Source of the DNA: Ancylostoma caninum
Taxonomy: Eukaryota > Nematoda > Chromadorea > Rhabditida > Ancylostomatidae
Assembly: GCA_037903475.1 (NCBI GenBank)
Contig: JBAJFG010000563.1
Coordinates: 1,035,183-1,099,182 of the forward strand
DNA: 64,000 nt
Reading direction: 5' to 3'
A program made the translations under genes and the position numbers. This document shows positions 23,641 through 36,848 of this stretch, one piece after another. Position 1 is the first letter of the stretch. Every line of letters begins with the position of its first letter. The notes beneath the pieces were generated by a model. The model was not told the DNA's origin. It did no database searches and saw only the letters and a list, made by a program, of their open reading frames with translations.

Positions 23641-26600
23641 ATACAAATCTACTCCCACTCTCCAAGCTTGTGTAAAATGCTAGGAGAGTTTCAAAATCTT
23701 CCTTTTTTTGAGGAATAATATCTCTTTAATAAATACTCAGGTGTTCTTCAAGATAATAAAAATAATCACACATCCAAACACAAAAGCGCAGACATAGTTA
23801 AGATGTTCGAAAACGAAAGCACCCCACACATTCTACACTGATTTCCAATCGTTATTGCACTGCAGATGACGAGGCCGCGCCATGTCACCTATGCAGCGCG
23901 GCAGAGTATCTGAGCCTATAGTATCCATCAAGAATTTCTCTGAGTGTCCGCATTTTTACACAAAATTACATAGTTGTGTATAAAAACAGCAACTAGGGAA
24001 TTACGGCACCAGATAGAACAAAATGTTCAGAAGTTTATGCAATGGCACTGTCGCAATTTCTACAGACTCGAAACTAATAAGACAAAGAGAACAAACAACG
24101 TGAACAAGGAACTCGCACATAGACATTATTTGTTTTTCAGCAAAATTAGATATTGTTTCACAAACGGTAATAAATTACACGGATGAGTGTTATTTAGCTG
24201 CCTGAGCTACAGCCAACTAGATTACAGTTGCATTACTGCGCTTACCATTTACTTTATTCTAATACTAGGTTGTTGCAAACGTTTTTTTTTCTTCGTCGGC
24301 TTTATTTTTATAAATAACTCTACCGAGCTGTGACCTCGAAAGAGCACACCGCTGGCTCCCTGTGTACAGGACACGAGAAAAAGCGAATAAGAAATCGGAC
24401 GATGCCATTTTTGATTCATGATATTTGGCGATTTTTTCCTGCATAGGAAAAGGAAAAAAGGAAGAAGGGAATGTGACACCCATACGGTAAAAATCCTAGA
24501 GAGTTTCAGTACTGTTCTGTCTCTGAACTTCATGAGGTATTGCTAATATAGTTGTTCAGTTGAAAGCTCCTCAATGCTTTTATTAGTAAGCTTTCGGCAT
24601 TTAATCCCTTATTCAGACCTAAACATTAACAATCCATTGCTATCTCATCACAAGCTTACAAATAGGAACAGTTGAACAATACCTAGAGGCAGGAAGTTAG
24701 TAAGTCTTTCTGACCTCGTTTGCTCTCAGGCAATTGCTGAGCAATATATCGATAACTTACAAAAAAGATAATAATACAATAACTTATGACTTGTTAGCTT
24801 GGTGTTCACATAGTTCAACATGTTAACAAAAGAAGAACCTCGCCCCTAAGATGTTGGTCACAGAGTGAAACTACTACGTTATGGCAAGAGATCGGGGAGG
24901 CATTTATATTCATAGTTATATGATCAATCGTAACACATCACGCAACTCCTCTCTGTTGTTTATCTCTGGATTGTGCCGCTTTATTTCCAGTGCCTTCCTA
25001 ATTTTCCTTCCCAGAGTATTCACAAGATGACGGTGTAGGACTCTGACTCCTAGAGAGTATGAAATTGTCGAATTTTGAGCTGTTTTAGATGAGAATTTTG
25101 GGCGATTATGGCAGGCAGAAATGAGGGTTTAGACATCTTAGCGATATTCTAGCAAAGCATCTGCGGTTGGTCGGTGCACCAAATAACAGCTATAAATAGT
25201 GCTTACTGTAATGCTGCAAAATTACAGCAGATATTGAGATATCCGTAATGAAAATGCTTCTAGAGATATCTGCATTTCTGTTGGAAAGAAAGCGTTAAGA
25301 GGTACGTACGTAGTTCTGTTGTAAATAGGTAGTTCTATTCAGACTAATAGATGGTGCGACCTATGTTCCTGGACAAGAGCTTTTCTTTATATCTCATATT
25401 AAAACGATTCGACCAAAACGCCCCTACTATTGTATGTTACTGTGAATCAGAAAACGTGAAAACATTATACGACTGGTGTGCAAACTGAACAGTTTTGGAA
25501 TCATTACAAGCCTTCAAGCACCTTGCGGAACTTTGCGGAATTTCCGCGGTGTATTTAACAACGATTTTAACCAAGAAAAGGATAAGCTGGAGTTCTGAAA
25601 AATAGAGGAATTCTGTAGGATTTAGAATCTCCCAAGGACTGGGGAACAGCTTTCTGCTCATGGAAAAAGTGGTTTTGCCTTTGTAGGCTGGTGTTCCTGT
25701 TTCGTAACTTGTGGAAACATTAGGTGCACGGAGTACCTGGGGAGGGAAAACCCGAATACGATGCCCAATGGGTCTCGCAGCACTTCGATGAGGCAAAAAT
25801 ATCACATCAAAATTTCTTGTCCGAGAACGTAAGTCACACCTTTAAATTGCTTGCAGTCTCATCCGAGAATCATGCGAAGGAGGCAAGTTGAAAATACCAC
25901 GTCTGTGAAATTTTGAATATTTCTTGCCTCCCCACTGCAATAGAAACCGTTTACATCTGCAGAAAAGAAGAGCATAAGTATAAGTGTACTTCTACAGCTG
26001 GTTGCTACACGACATCTAGGTAGAATTATAGATTTCTATAAATAAAGGCAAAACAACCTAACAATTTCTTCTTGAATCAAGCTTTGTCTGGCTTTCAATT
26101 GCGTTACAAACTACTAATTTCACTCTTCATAGGCACTCGCATTTCGTTTTGATGCTGGCTTCTTGGTTCACTTCATTTATGCATAGTCAAATCCTGTGGA
26201 ACTACTATTTAACTAATTTTTAGAGAACCAGCTCTCATTTGCATCAGTAGCATGCAAAATGAAAAGCTGATAAGGTAGTTGTTTTGAGTCCTTCCTTGCT
26301 GGATAGTTTCCAAAATGAAAAGCCAGTGAACTAGTTGTTCTCCATAGTCAACCTGTTAGGTCAGGAATGTTTTGTGGATTCCATTTATTTAAACTACATC
26401 ACCTTTATTCATACACATCTCCGGATCGTATGACACATTCGAACAATAAAATCAATGGCAACTTATGGCCAGGACAGGAAGGTGCAAGACGCTGGTTACT
26501 TCCATGATTCTTTGCAAATGGACAACCTTTGGGCACTGCTCAAATCCGTTCATTACGCTATGCAGTCGTATACCACTCAGTTGAGCTTCAAAAATATTTC

Positions 26601-26715
26601 AACAAGTTATAAATTCGAGAGGAAGATCAGAAAAGAGTCATTGGCAGTGAGTTGTGAGGAGGAATCGACCAGAATCACAAGTATAATTACAGGGATTTCT
26701 GATAAGGAAAGGTGG

Positions 26716-26719
26716 GAAG

Positions 26720-26755
<36 letters not shown>

Positions 26756-26757
26756 TA
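26716..26757. repeat. TTTA microsatellite
   Basis: About ten copies of TTTA/ATTT in a row. Similar shorter AAAT/ATTT tracts are at 7500-7545, 23047-23068 and 37436-37461. Confidence 0.9.
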
Positions 26758-28994
26758 TGCACGCTACGGTGCGCCAAGCCAAGTGCAGATAAAAAAGTAA
26801 TTTAGGAAGCAGAGAATGACAGCTCAATTCAAACAAAAAAAAAGCTCAAACGTAGCATTAAATGAGGTGGAAATCATACGAGGAGAACAAAGGTTGTGAG
26901 CACCAACATCAGAACTAACTAATAAATGTAGTAATGAATCGAAAACTTAAAAGGAACACGAAATGAAAAAAAATCCTCACAAACCTAACAGAGAGAAGAT
27001 ACTGCATCAGAGATCATCAGGCAGGTTGTGTTTAGTCAACGGCTCAAAGAAGGAGTGATGGAACCATTTTTCCGGGCGGGTGGTGGCTTGTCGTGGATAA
27101 AAACGGCGCCTAGCTGTACCATTCCGATGGAGAAGGTGTGGTAAGACAGTTCTTCCAAGCAAGCCAGCACGGTGAAAGCAAGGGAGGAAGATCAAGTGAG
27201 TGACGTTAGGGAGACCGCCACTTCCCACGAGTAAAGACATGCATGGGAAATCCGACACCAGATTTTCGGATGTTAGGTATTCCCTAGCCCTAACAATCCG
27301 ATGTCAGACTCACTTATTGAAGCCGTGCGGCTGTGGAAGAAACCAGCTCAGTATAGCACAAGGATGGAATGGCGAAACTCAAGAAAAAAACTGTCAGAAA
27401 GGCGCGGAGTGGTCGAAATCGACAAACTGTGCCTAATTCCCGAGAAATGGTAATCACAATAGTAGTCGCCTGACATTTAGCCACCTACGATGCGGAAAGT
27501 ACACTCGGGCTGCAGGAAATTCCCCACCAAGGTAAACTGCAGTGTTATGCTAAGAGCCTGCCGCATATTGTGAGAGTTCACAATCATACGACCAATGATT
27601 GAATCTTTGCTCGTTGTCGGCGATGAATAACTCATTTGGAGCTCCAGAGGGTTATATGTGGAGTTTAGCCAGAAACAGCATTGTTACCCAAGATTTTCCC
27701 ACAAATCTGGAGTTTCTTTTACAAATCTTTCAAAGGAATCTCCACTTTGCCAAGCCCTCCCTATCTCTCGCGCTCATAGTTGACGAAATCAAATCGTTTA
27801 TCTACCTTGGTCAACCTTACCAAATCATTTTAATGGCTGAAACAAAAAATTCACCCTCCGCAGTTATGAGGTGAATTTGCCGGAATGACAGCAAAAAAGC
27901 CCAAAGTTTAAAACATAATTTATTCCCTAAGTTATCCAACGAGAAAATCAACACGCTTGCTCTGATCTTTCTTGGACCGCACCTAAGAGTCCGAGCAAAT
28001 CGAGTAAAATTCAAATTTTCATTCGTCAGCTTAAATGATGAAAAACACGAGAGTTCGAAAAAATCGAAAAGTTCCAACATCCGAAGATTTGGGGCTGCCG
28101 AAGGTTTTAGGATTTGAAAAAATTTTTGGATGTAAAACTCTACTGCAGGCAGGACATCTCAATTTGGGCGCTGAAGGTGTTTCGTAGGTGATCCTATCCG
28201 ATACAGGGATATTTGGAGAGCAAGGACTAGAGCGGTCAGACCTCATTCTAGTCCTTATTTTATATGGACAAATTGTGGTATCCTCTTTGTAATGAGAAAG
28301 GAGAAGCTTTGATATTTTCCCCTCTCATGAGTTAGAAAACAGTAAATACTATGTGTTAGCACAAGTCCTGGGACAATTGTCCTTAACTCTCCGAAATACT
28401 ACAACTCAGCTGAAACCTAACATTTTTGTTCGGAACAAACAGCATTAGCATCCATTCATAGTGCTCAATGGTGCATATTAGCTTTCTCCAGAAAAATTAA
28501 CAGGCTTATAATCGGAAAAGCTGCAAATATCGTCGTCGAGTAGGGGTTCTTAACTAGTGGTTTTAGAACAAATGTACGCGAATGTGCAGGTCTATAAGCT
28601 TCATTAGAAGGCAATCTGCTGAAGGCAGAGCTGAAAAGAACATAGGAAAATTTAGAAGATCGAAGACGAATTTGTCCATTTATACACAGTTTACATTGCG
28701 ACATGCTGCCATGGGCTATTTCGCAGCAAGGGTAAGTTCAATCTGTTCAACTATTCTGACCTTATTTAGGACTGTCTGTGTGCCACTACTACAAGCAGGA
28801 ACAAGCAACGCTACATAGTGTTACAGAATCTTTGAAGTTTCTATGAGTAGGAATACCACAATCAGGAATACCAAGATTTTTTATTCGTATCGCATTCACT
28901 ATCTCATTTATTATACATTCATGTATTTGTTTTTCACGCGCTCTTTACACTCAAAACCTCTAGAGCAACCTGACGAGCCAATCCTAGTCTAATC

Positions 28995-29640
28995 TCAATG
29001 GTGCTCGCCTCAAAGCTTGTCAACAGCTCGTTTTCCCCCTTCTTGCCGACAAGTTGTCGGCAGGGTAAACTTGTCGACAATTTGCTGTCACTTTTTCTAT
29101 CCTGCAAGTTGTCGGCTCCAAAGCTTGTTGGCAACTTGTTGCCGTCCTCACTATTGCTGAGAACGTGTCAGGCGCAAAAAAAATGAAGACAATTTGCTTC
29201 CGCCTTTTATTGCCATCAAGTTGATACCACATGTTTCTCTAATCGTCCCACGGTAACCAATGCCCCGGGGTCCTCTGTGGTTGTATTGTAAACTACGCTG
29301 GGGAGGAAATTAGTCTGCAACTTGCTTTGACTCTCACTTGTTGACAAGTTGTTCGGCTGAAAGGTTGTTGACAACTTGCCGACAACTTCTGCAATCAGAA
29401 GGCCTGCTTGCAAGTTGCTCTTGTGGGAGCTGTGGTCGTCAGCTTGCTTTGGCTCTTTCTTGTCGACTAGTACTTGGGAAAAAGCTAGCTAACAACCCTT
29501 TTTGAGTGACATGACAATGTAAACCTTGTCTACAACGACTTATTAATTAAAAGGTTGTCTGCAAGTTGTTCTGGGGCAAATGTGGGATGACAACTTGTTC
29601 TACAGGTTGTGAGTAGTTCTCCGCTCAAAAGTTCTGGTGT
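28995..29640. repeat. Degenerate AAGTTGTCGGCAA-type tandem repeat region
   Basis: Many imperfect copies of AAGTTGTCGGCA, GACAACTTGCC and TTGTCGACAA occur in both orientations. Smaller patches of the same motif lie at 18694-18790 and 37770-38040. Confidence 0.6.
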
Positions 29641-32336
29641 TTGCACTATGCACCTAGAAATATAGACGCTGGCAGCAATGACTGCTGCAAGACAATTTTC
29701 TGCTTTTCATATGTCAAATAAAAGAAAGTAATGATTGGATCATGAAAAACAGGTGTATTACCACGAGTCCATTATGGCTTTCACCTACCAAGAACAACGT
29801 CCACGTCACATTACTTGACTTAGAGGAGCTTTCGTCATTTCCCCATTGCGACATCTTGTTTATGTTCGTAATTATCCAATTAATTCCAGCCTATTTGCTT
29901 TTGGCGTGAATCTCGTCTGGCCATTAACGAGAATATGATCTTTCAACTAAATTGAAGCGTTATTCTGCCCGTGTATTATTCTGCCCACTTGCAAAATTCT
30001 CATCAAAACCACATCATAAAACTTTTTAATTCTCTGCAGTAGTTAAAATGTATCCTGCGTTTTCCCTGATCTGATTATCATTTTTCCATGATGCTCGTCT
30101 TTATACTAAGAACAGAATAATGCATCAGATACCTATCGAGTTATTCGATATTCGAATACTCGATTTCGAATAAGTCAACAGTTCGTTTGTTTGAGAAAGA
30201 GGGATCAATACTGCTTCACAAACTACAACTTGCCTCACGGACCTTAAGCACATTTGGTAAGCCTCACACGCTGAGCAGAATTTTCTGGAAGCTGTGTCTC
30301 GGGCAGAATATTACACGGGCAGAATATTATACACCACTCATTTTTGATCACATTCATTAGCATATTTATTTATATTATTTTCAAAGGTTCATGTTCAATT
30401 ACTCACATTCACAACCATGTAAATTCTGAGATAACCTTTTTTTTAATTTCTTCTCACAGTTGATCCGTCTTTGTCTGAAACCGCACGTTTCTTTATGCCT
30501 ACGCAACTTCTCACTCCCCCCCCTCCCCTCCCCACCCCCCCCCCCCCCTCCCCCCCCCCCATCTGACACTCAATATGCAAACACGTGCACAATATTGGCC
30601 TCAAAAATGATTGCTACAAAGTACATGCCCAATTTAACGCATCAAGTGTTGGAGTTCCCAGTATTATAGAAGGGAATTTCCGCTTCGGGAACGTGAGGCT
30701 TGCTATATGAAACACTTCCTCTACCATGCGGCTGTTTGATCTTCTCAGCATTTTCGTAGTCAAGCTACCTAACAGGGAATTCTTGCTGAATACTCCTGGA
30801 ATTAGTCGAAAAAGTAAGGATATCTGCCAATCTGCGAGCATGTGAGGGTAACCTGCCATTGGAGAGGATTTAAAGTCGCTGATGAAGGATATTTCGAAAT
30901 CTGATGTCCATTTTTTCATCGTTCTGTGGCAAATAAAAAGATTTGTGTTAGTCTTGATACTTTTCCTATGCCAACCAGTTCTGTTAGGTGGAAAGATTTA
31001 TGAAAACGATTGGTGGGGACTCTTCCGCAATAACGGTGGATTCAGAGTGGGTTCATCTTTTGTCCCGAATGCTTTTTGAGGTAGCGAGCTTCAGGAAATG
31101 TTGAGAACTAGCAGAGCAGGAAGTGACGTTTGGCGGTCTGGGACAAGATCAAAACGGTGAACTACTTTCAGGCCCCTGCAAAAGACGATCTAGTCGAAAC
31201 GTCCGGCGAAAGAATAAATATTTCCACCTAACAGACCTGGTTGCCATTGAAATAGTGTCAAGATTACAATAAAATGCCCAGGTTCAAAGAAAGAAGAACA
31301 TGGGAATTGTGTGTTAATGTTATGACATACTTAATCGAGTTTCATGTATGCGGGTTTTCTTGTTACCGTAATTTTGGAATATTTTGAGTTTGTCACAGGT
31401 TGAATAAAGTTGTCATGCCAACACTACTGCAGCGGGAATTTTACCATTTTTTCATCATTGATATCGAGCTGTAACACCGCACAAACACTCCGTTACCAGT
31501 CAAGCAGAAGAGTGAGCGCAGTGAAAAATTCTCGACACAAGATTATTTGTAACGTGATGCACAGCGTCATTTACCCAGAACAGACAATCCTCAGCGTTAT
31601 TTTCGTTCGTTACATGTCATGTACTTCTAAGCTTACCATTGTAGCTGACCATTCGTGAGCAGATGATTATATACTGATTACATAAGTAGATAAAGAACTC
31701 ATTTAGGTATAGACGCCGAAATAAGCTCGCCAGGAACACTGCAACTTAATCAGTTCGCTGTCTTGGATTAGAACGTGTTCTATAATTCTGGTTTCTCACT
31801 ACTAGTGTTCTTACTTGGGTTTCGAAACTTCCACTTTACCGTTAGTGTTAGGCTTCATGTATATGTACGTATATATGTAGCGATTCCCACACTTTTCCAT
31901 TAATATTTCAATTGGAATTTAAAAAGCTCTTATTTGTACAGAAGTTTTGCGAATCGCCCGCACCTGCTCTGCTAGAAAAGACTTCATAAACAGATTGACA
32001 CGAACAAAAACATTCTGTTAACCTTGGACTACAGTCAATTTGTCGTTGAAGGTTCACACATAAGTAGTTTGTTCAAAAATAATTACATTTTACATGAATT
32101 CGACATACATACATACCTCTAGAACTCAAGCATTTATAAAAAGAAATGTTCTGGTTACAATATAACTAGCTAAACATTGCTAAAAAGATGCTGATTCAAT
32201 ACTCAATATATTATCTTTTCAGAATCCGATCGAAAGGATTCGGATTTTTGGAAAGCTTTTTTTCTCTGAGTCCGAAAATTGGAACTACTCGGAGCCAAAT
32301 TCTCTAGTTCGGGAATATCTGAATATCTTTTATGTA
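29641..32336. other. No gene seen; inverted repeat near 31 kb
   Basis: CCAACCAGTTCTGTTAGGTGG (30972-30992) is matched inverted by CCACCTAACAGACCTGGTTG near 31230-31250, enclosing about 240 bp. GTCGAAACGTCCGGCGAAAG at 31194 resembles LINE 3' ends. Confidence 0.4.
30516..30561. repeat. Poly-C tract
   Basis: A stretch of almost only C, interrupted by a few T and A. Shorter C or G runs occur at 2729-2736, 9189-9202, 21765-21775 and 37492-37503. Confidence 0.95.
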
Positions 32337-33175
32337 TTAGGTTGTAGGGAAAGTTTTCGCGGTTTTCGTAAGTGTGCTTTTTTTAACCCCAAGCTGCCTT
32401 GAAGCAACGTATCTTTTGTACATGTAAGGAGGCCAGGTTACTATTATAACCTGCGAACTCCTCCACGATCCCGCCCAGGAATATGGAACTTTCGAAGAAG
32501 AACTTTCACCGCCTTTCAGTATACGACTTCAAATATGATGAATCAGCAGCATCCAGTTGTCGCATTAACGCTATATTTGGGGACGGTACAGCATCCGGAC
32601 GCATTGCTAAAGATTGGTCCAGACGCCTTCGTGTAGGAGACTTCAACCTCAATGTTTCCGCACGGTCAAGATGCGCATCCGTAGTCCACAATGGACGTTT
32701 ACAACAGCTGCTAGATCCAGATTCGCAGCAGACTATGTGTGAAGGGACACAAGTTTTGGATGTTTACTTTACCACCATCGCCGGTAACATGCGTCAGTTG
32801 GGCAAGGTAAAAAAGATATCACAGTGAATGATCATGGTCTGACCGATTGCGCTCTCCAGCACTGTGCAGAGGTGGCTTCTGAGTTGGCCTCGTACAGAAG
32901 TATTGGAAATTAGCTGAAGTCCATCTTCACAAGAGATGAGAAGTTGCGTTTGTACGTCAACACCCAGCACCATCGACACTGAGTTGACAAGGATGAGCAG
33001 CCTGAGCCGCAGCCGAGAACAGGTGATCACCCTCTGAAGGTTGTGGTCACTGCTCGGTGTGACAGCGAAGGCATCGTCCACTATACGCTACTACCACGCG
33101 GCACTACCCTCACAGTAGAACCGTCCTATCAGCAGACAGATAGATGGCCGCAAAGGCTTCCTATACCAATTGGAC
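32337..33175 (+). pseudogene. Mariner relic (cecropia/SETMAR-type transposase), 3' truncated
   Basis: A TA dinucleotide followed by TTAGGTTGTAGGGAAAGTTT at 32337 looks like a mariner left end. From the ATG at 32483 the reading frame follows the mariner DNA-binding region (RLSVYDFKYDESAA, then VGDFNLNVSARS, then LGKVKK), ending at a stop at 32827. Later frames give ASELASYRS, TRDEKL, VDKDEQPEPQPR and HYTLLPRGTT, the first catalytic half. The second and third aspartates and the right end are missing. Multiple stops and frameshifts show an old copy, distinct from the element at 45.2 kb. Confidence 0.75.
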
Positions 33176-33539
33176 AGTAACTGCATCACTGCTGTTTAAG
33201 CTAATGTTGTTTTATAAAAATGATTCGTTCGCATGTGAACCTTTTTTGCGAACTAACACCTAACGAGAACCGCTATTCCAGTGTGAGAGTAACTTCTGGG
33301 ATTTTCGATCCAAACGACCAACCATATTTTTTCCTCTAAATTCTTCCGGATAATTGTGTCGCAAATTACCAAAGAAGGGTCTCGAGTTGTGCAGAATAAT
33401 TGAAGAACTCTTTCCTCATGACAGCGCACCTGCCCACGTTGCGCTTAATTTATGACCATGAATAACATGAGCTCCGTAGGCTAATCTCCGTATCCATTTC
33501 CCTCAATGATTTTTCTTCCTTCTGGTGAAGAAAAGGTGA

Positions 33540-34097
33540 ATGAAAAGACGATATGAGCAGTATAAAAGTCAGCAAAAATTCATTAAAAAAAAAAGAAGAT
33601 TTAAGTACTGTTGTAGTCACAAAAAAGCAGTGTTGAGGAGGTGTTCTCAGTCAAATGGAAGATGTGAGGCAGGCGGATGCAAAAGGCTGAAAAGGCTGGA
33701 AATTGGCTGCCTCTCTCGAGATAATCTCCTCTCCAAAGTGCCGGTCAGTCGTTATGGCATCCTAGAAAACTACGCATATGTTCTGTCGTGCAGCACCGCC
33801 TACGCGCTGGGGTTGTCGCTCGTACTTGGTGCTCTTGCTTTGCTTATATATTCCAGCGTTTTTCTTTGTATCGTCGATTCAAAAACGTTCGAAAAGATTA
33901 GCAAGACCACAGCGCCCAAAATGTCCTCCCATCTTGTCTGCCGCGCCGCGCAGGGGTACAGCGCGGCAGGCCATGCGGGCGGATGGTTATATCTGATGCG
34001 AAAATGGTTGACCAGCTCTGTACGTTTGCTTTTGTATCGCACTCGCCAAACGCAAAGGGCACATCCCGACTATACCTTAGAGCGGAATGAGGTATAA
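33540..34097 (+). CDS. Hypothetical open frame, 185 codons, doubtful
   Basis: I do not recognise it. The frame has a Lys/Arg-rich N-terminus with several Cys, and one hydrophobic stretch (LGLSLVLGALALLIYSSVFL, about residues 90-110). It lies just after the 33-kb mariner relic and its 3' half overlaps GC-rich repeat-like DNA (CGCGCCGCGCAGG). No splice signals or homology support it. It is recorded because it is the longest unexplained frame in the window. Confidence 0.2.
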   Translation: MKRRYEQYKSQQKFIKKKRRFKYCCSHKKAVLRRCSQSNGRCEAGGCKRLKRLEIGCLSRDNLLSKVPVSRYGILENYAYVLSCSTAYALGLSLVLGALALLIYSSVFLCIVDSKTFEKISKTTAPKMSSHLVCRAAQGYSAAGHAGGWLYLMRKWLTSSVRLLLYRTRQTQRAHPDYTLERNEV

Positions 34098-35829
34098 ACG
34101 TTTCAAAGCAACTGCGAGGTTTTTTACCGACGAATTCCAGTGAAATACTAGTTATAAACCCTGCCAATCTCAATATTTCGAGCAGAACTTTCTTGCCAAC
34201 CTGACTATATCATATGACTGCTGGGCGTATAATGCCAATTCATTGTACCATTACTATAGCGCATAAAACACAATCAGTACCTCGTTTCATTTTATTATAA
34301 GTTACCCTCTGTCAGCTGAGCAAATGAACAGGTGAAAAGAACCAATTTACTGCAGTACATCTAATTGTGAAAACCACTCCATATTCCTTTTTGTGATGTT
34401 CTTGCCCTGAGCCCTGGTGACGTACTTCACCTACCACCAGCAGTACGTTTTAGATTCGAAGTACATGGTTTGATTATCCACTTATAATAACGGCATAGTT
34501 GATCGAGGATATAACGGCGATATAAGTGATAATTATAAAATACGCACGAGACTGTTTATGCTCTCATTAAAGAGGCGAAGTTGGGTGGAGCCTAAGCACA
34601 TACCCGCTTGACTGTTCTAATAAGCTGACCGATTATCTCTCGGGTCAGTCAGCACAGCCATTTCGTCATTTTCAAACTACCAAGGGAACGATGCCGCAGA
34701 TATTGAAGTTAGTGTAAAATATTTATTATACAATGCATAACCTACAAAAATATTTATATGTAGTTTGTTATAATAATTCAGCTCTATGGGTTGGCTCTTC
34801 TTAGATAGCACTTATTCAAAGTAGTTATAGCTACTTGCAGTTTTTCTCTCCTGCGCAATTTCCTAGATTTTCGGGCTAATCTATGTCTTCTATTCTGTAT
34901 ATTACGACTCTTTTTCACAATTTATAATGCCTCCCCTATATGCTGCCATCAACACATCAGTTCCTTCAAATCTTTTTATGAATTCCATGGAATCAAGCGT
35001 CAAATTGACAAAAAATCAACGCTCACGACAACAACACCACACTTGCTCGCTTGCATGCAGTCAAGCCTTGAAAGACCACCAGAGTTGTTTAGTACTGTAG
35101 ATCAGAACATTACCCGTACAATACACTACCCGGGAAAAAAATCCTGGGATAGCGTCTTGTACTGTATCTACGTAATCTTCTTCCAAGTTTTTGTGATGTC
35201 CATTTAATCTCGGATTCACCACGCCCTCCCTTCTCCCTCCCCTCCTGATCGGGAGCCATGAAGATTCAGGAAATGCTTGGGAAACACCAGCCGTTCAAAA
35301 GAGCATTGAACTTCTCTTCATACGTCCTTCTAGACTCTGTATGCTATGGATGCTCACTATACTACAGCTTCAAAATATCTGACCTCAATCAGCTGGGCAA
35401 GAAAGACGCGCACGTGAACACCACAGGATCTGACTGATGACCAGCTTCTCGCCTAGCGTGACATCGTTTCCAAATCAATTTTTCGTCGCAAAACGACTCA
35501 TTTCTAGGCGATATGATCGCCGTAGTGAAACCTCCTTTCTGTACAATAACAAGTAGTGCGGATGGGTATGCGCAGAGACATTTTCTCACGTCTAAGTTTT
35601 CCTAAACAAAATTCTCGCTTTAGGGAGGTTGTGCCAGGAGTTTAGTGGTGTTGTAACGGTGTGAGTGACCGCAGTCTTCTCGAACCTAGTTAGGCATTGA
35701 CAGCATAGTCCTAGTATAGTAAATTTGAGTTAATCCCCAAAAAGCTAGTAGATATGGTAGGCAGTGATGAACAGAATGAGGTTTTCCACTGCTCCAAGGT
35801 GGCGCTAAGCCTCTCACTCAAAAATTCTC

Positions 35830-36158
35830 CCGTCAAAAACTGGCGCAGTAAGGTCGAGATTCGCATTCATCCTCCTCGATCGCCAGACTTTTTCCTTACT
35901 GAATATCACTTTTTCTAAGTCCCAGATGCAAACCTTCGAAAGCAGCAGATTGCTGATCTCGAGCATGCTGAAATCGCTCTCCAACAAAAGTTTGTGAATT
36001 GTCGCTGTATCGGTTTTTGTTGTAAAGGCATGGAATATGTACTAAAAAAGATCTGCCAAAATGAATGGGTGCTAAATTAACTGGCGAATTTGTGTTTGAG
36101 CCGAGTTATAACACACTGAACTGAAGTGTTCGTTTCGGCAATTAATTTCGCACCAACC
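35830..36158 (+). pseudogene. Mariner-like transposase C-terminal relic with right end
   Basis: The frame reads IHPPRSPDFFLTEYHFF, matching the mariner HPPYSPDLAPxDYHLF block, then FVNCRCIGFCCKGMEYV, typical of the transposase end. About 60 bp further, TTCGGCAATTAATTTCGC and CACCAACCTGATA resemble a right inverted repeat. The N-terminal half is absent. Confidence 0.55.
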
Positions 36159-36848
36159 TGATACTTTGCCAGAGGGATACTACAATTCCAGGCAGCATTG
36201 CCAAAGACCAGCGATCGCCTATCTCTAAAGATAGACAATAGCTACAAAACAACCCTGTCGCGACAGCAAGTCTTCAACTCTCCGAATCCATTTGAGTATT
36301 ACTCATTTAATTGCTATATACTTACAAAAATTGCGGGATTACACGGCTGAAATTCTGCACCCACATGCATATTTATGTAGTTGAATGTAAGACTTTTTTC
36401 GCTATTTCTTAACACTCGCCGAAATGTGATTCCTCTCGATTGAATGAATAGTGAAGTAGCACATCCCTTCCACTGCAAGCGTAACCTACATTAACACTAC
36501 AATATTGGATACAGAAATACAGCCACGGAAAGAATTTTTAGCATGCCATTTACTCGTGCTTCAAAGTTTAGTTTCGACTCGACACCGCCCACCGTTTCAT
36601 TCTTTCTTTGCAGGATGACCGGTGTTTTAAGGTCTTGGCTTTCTCCAACGGCTTTCCAAAATTATTCCCGGAGAATTGTGAAGTGCATTTCCTTCACTAA
36701 AATGCATTACGGCACTTTTTTTTTCACGGTTGTGAGCCTAGCATGTGATGTGTCCACCAATCTGTCACACCGAATAACAAGTAGCATCGGCAATCCTTAG
36801 CGACAGCGTGGCCACCAGCTCCATTTTGTCTTGACGTCCACTGTACAT

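Larger units (their letters stand above)
20523..28990. other. Gene desert
   Basis: Apart from the small frame at 20793-21030, the 49-bp duplication and microsatellites, no gene or complete element is recognisable. A frame at 22563-22826 contains FLKALVPHLDYCPVLG, faintly like the end of a LINE reverse transcriptase, but too weak to call. Confidence 0.45.

Noticed and set aside
25437..25805. 122-codon minus-strand frame
   Set aside because: No motif, start context or splice sites; compatible with chance in a GC-richer stretch.
33400..33460. Second catalytic block (HDSAPAHVALNL) of the 33-kb mariner relic
   Set aside because: The residues resemble a transposase DxAPAH motif, but about 230 bp of unrelated sequence separate it from the relic. 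It could not be joined with confidence.
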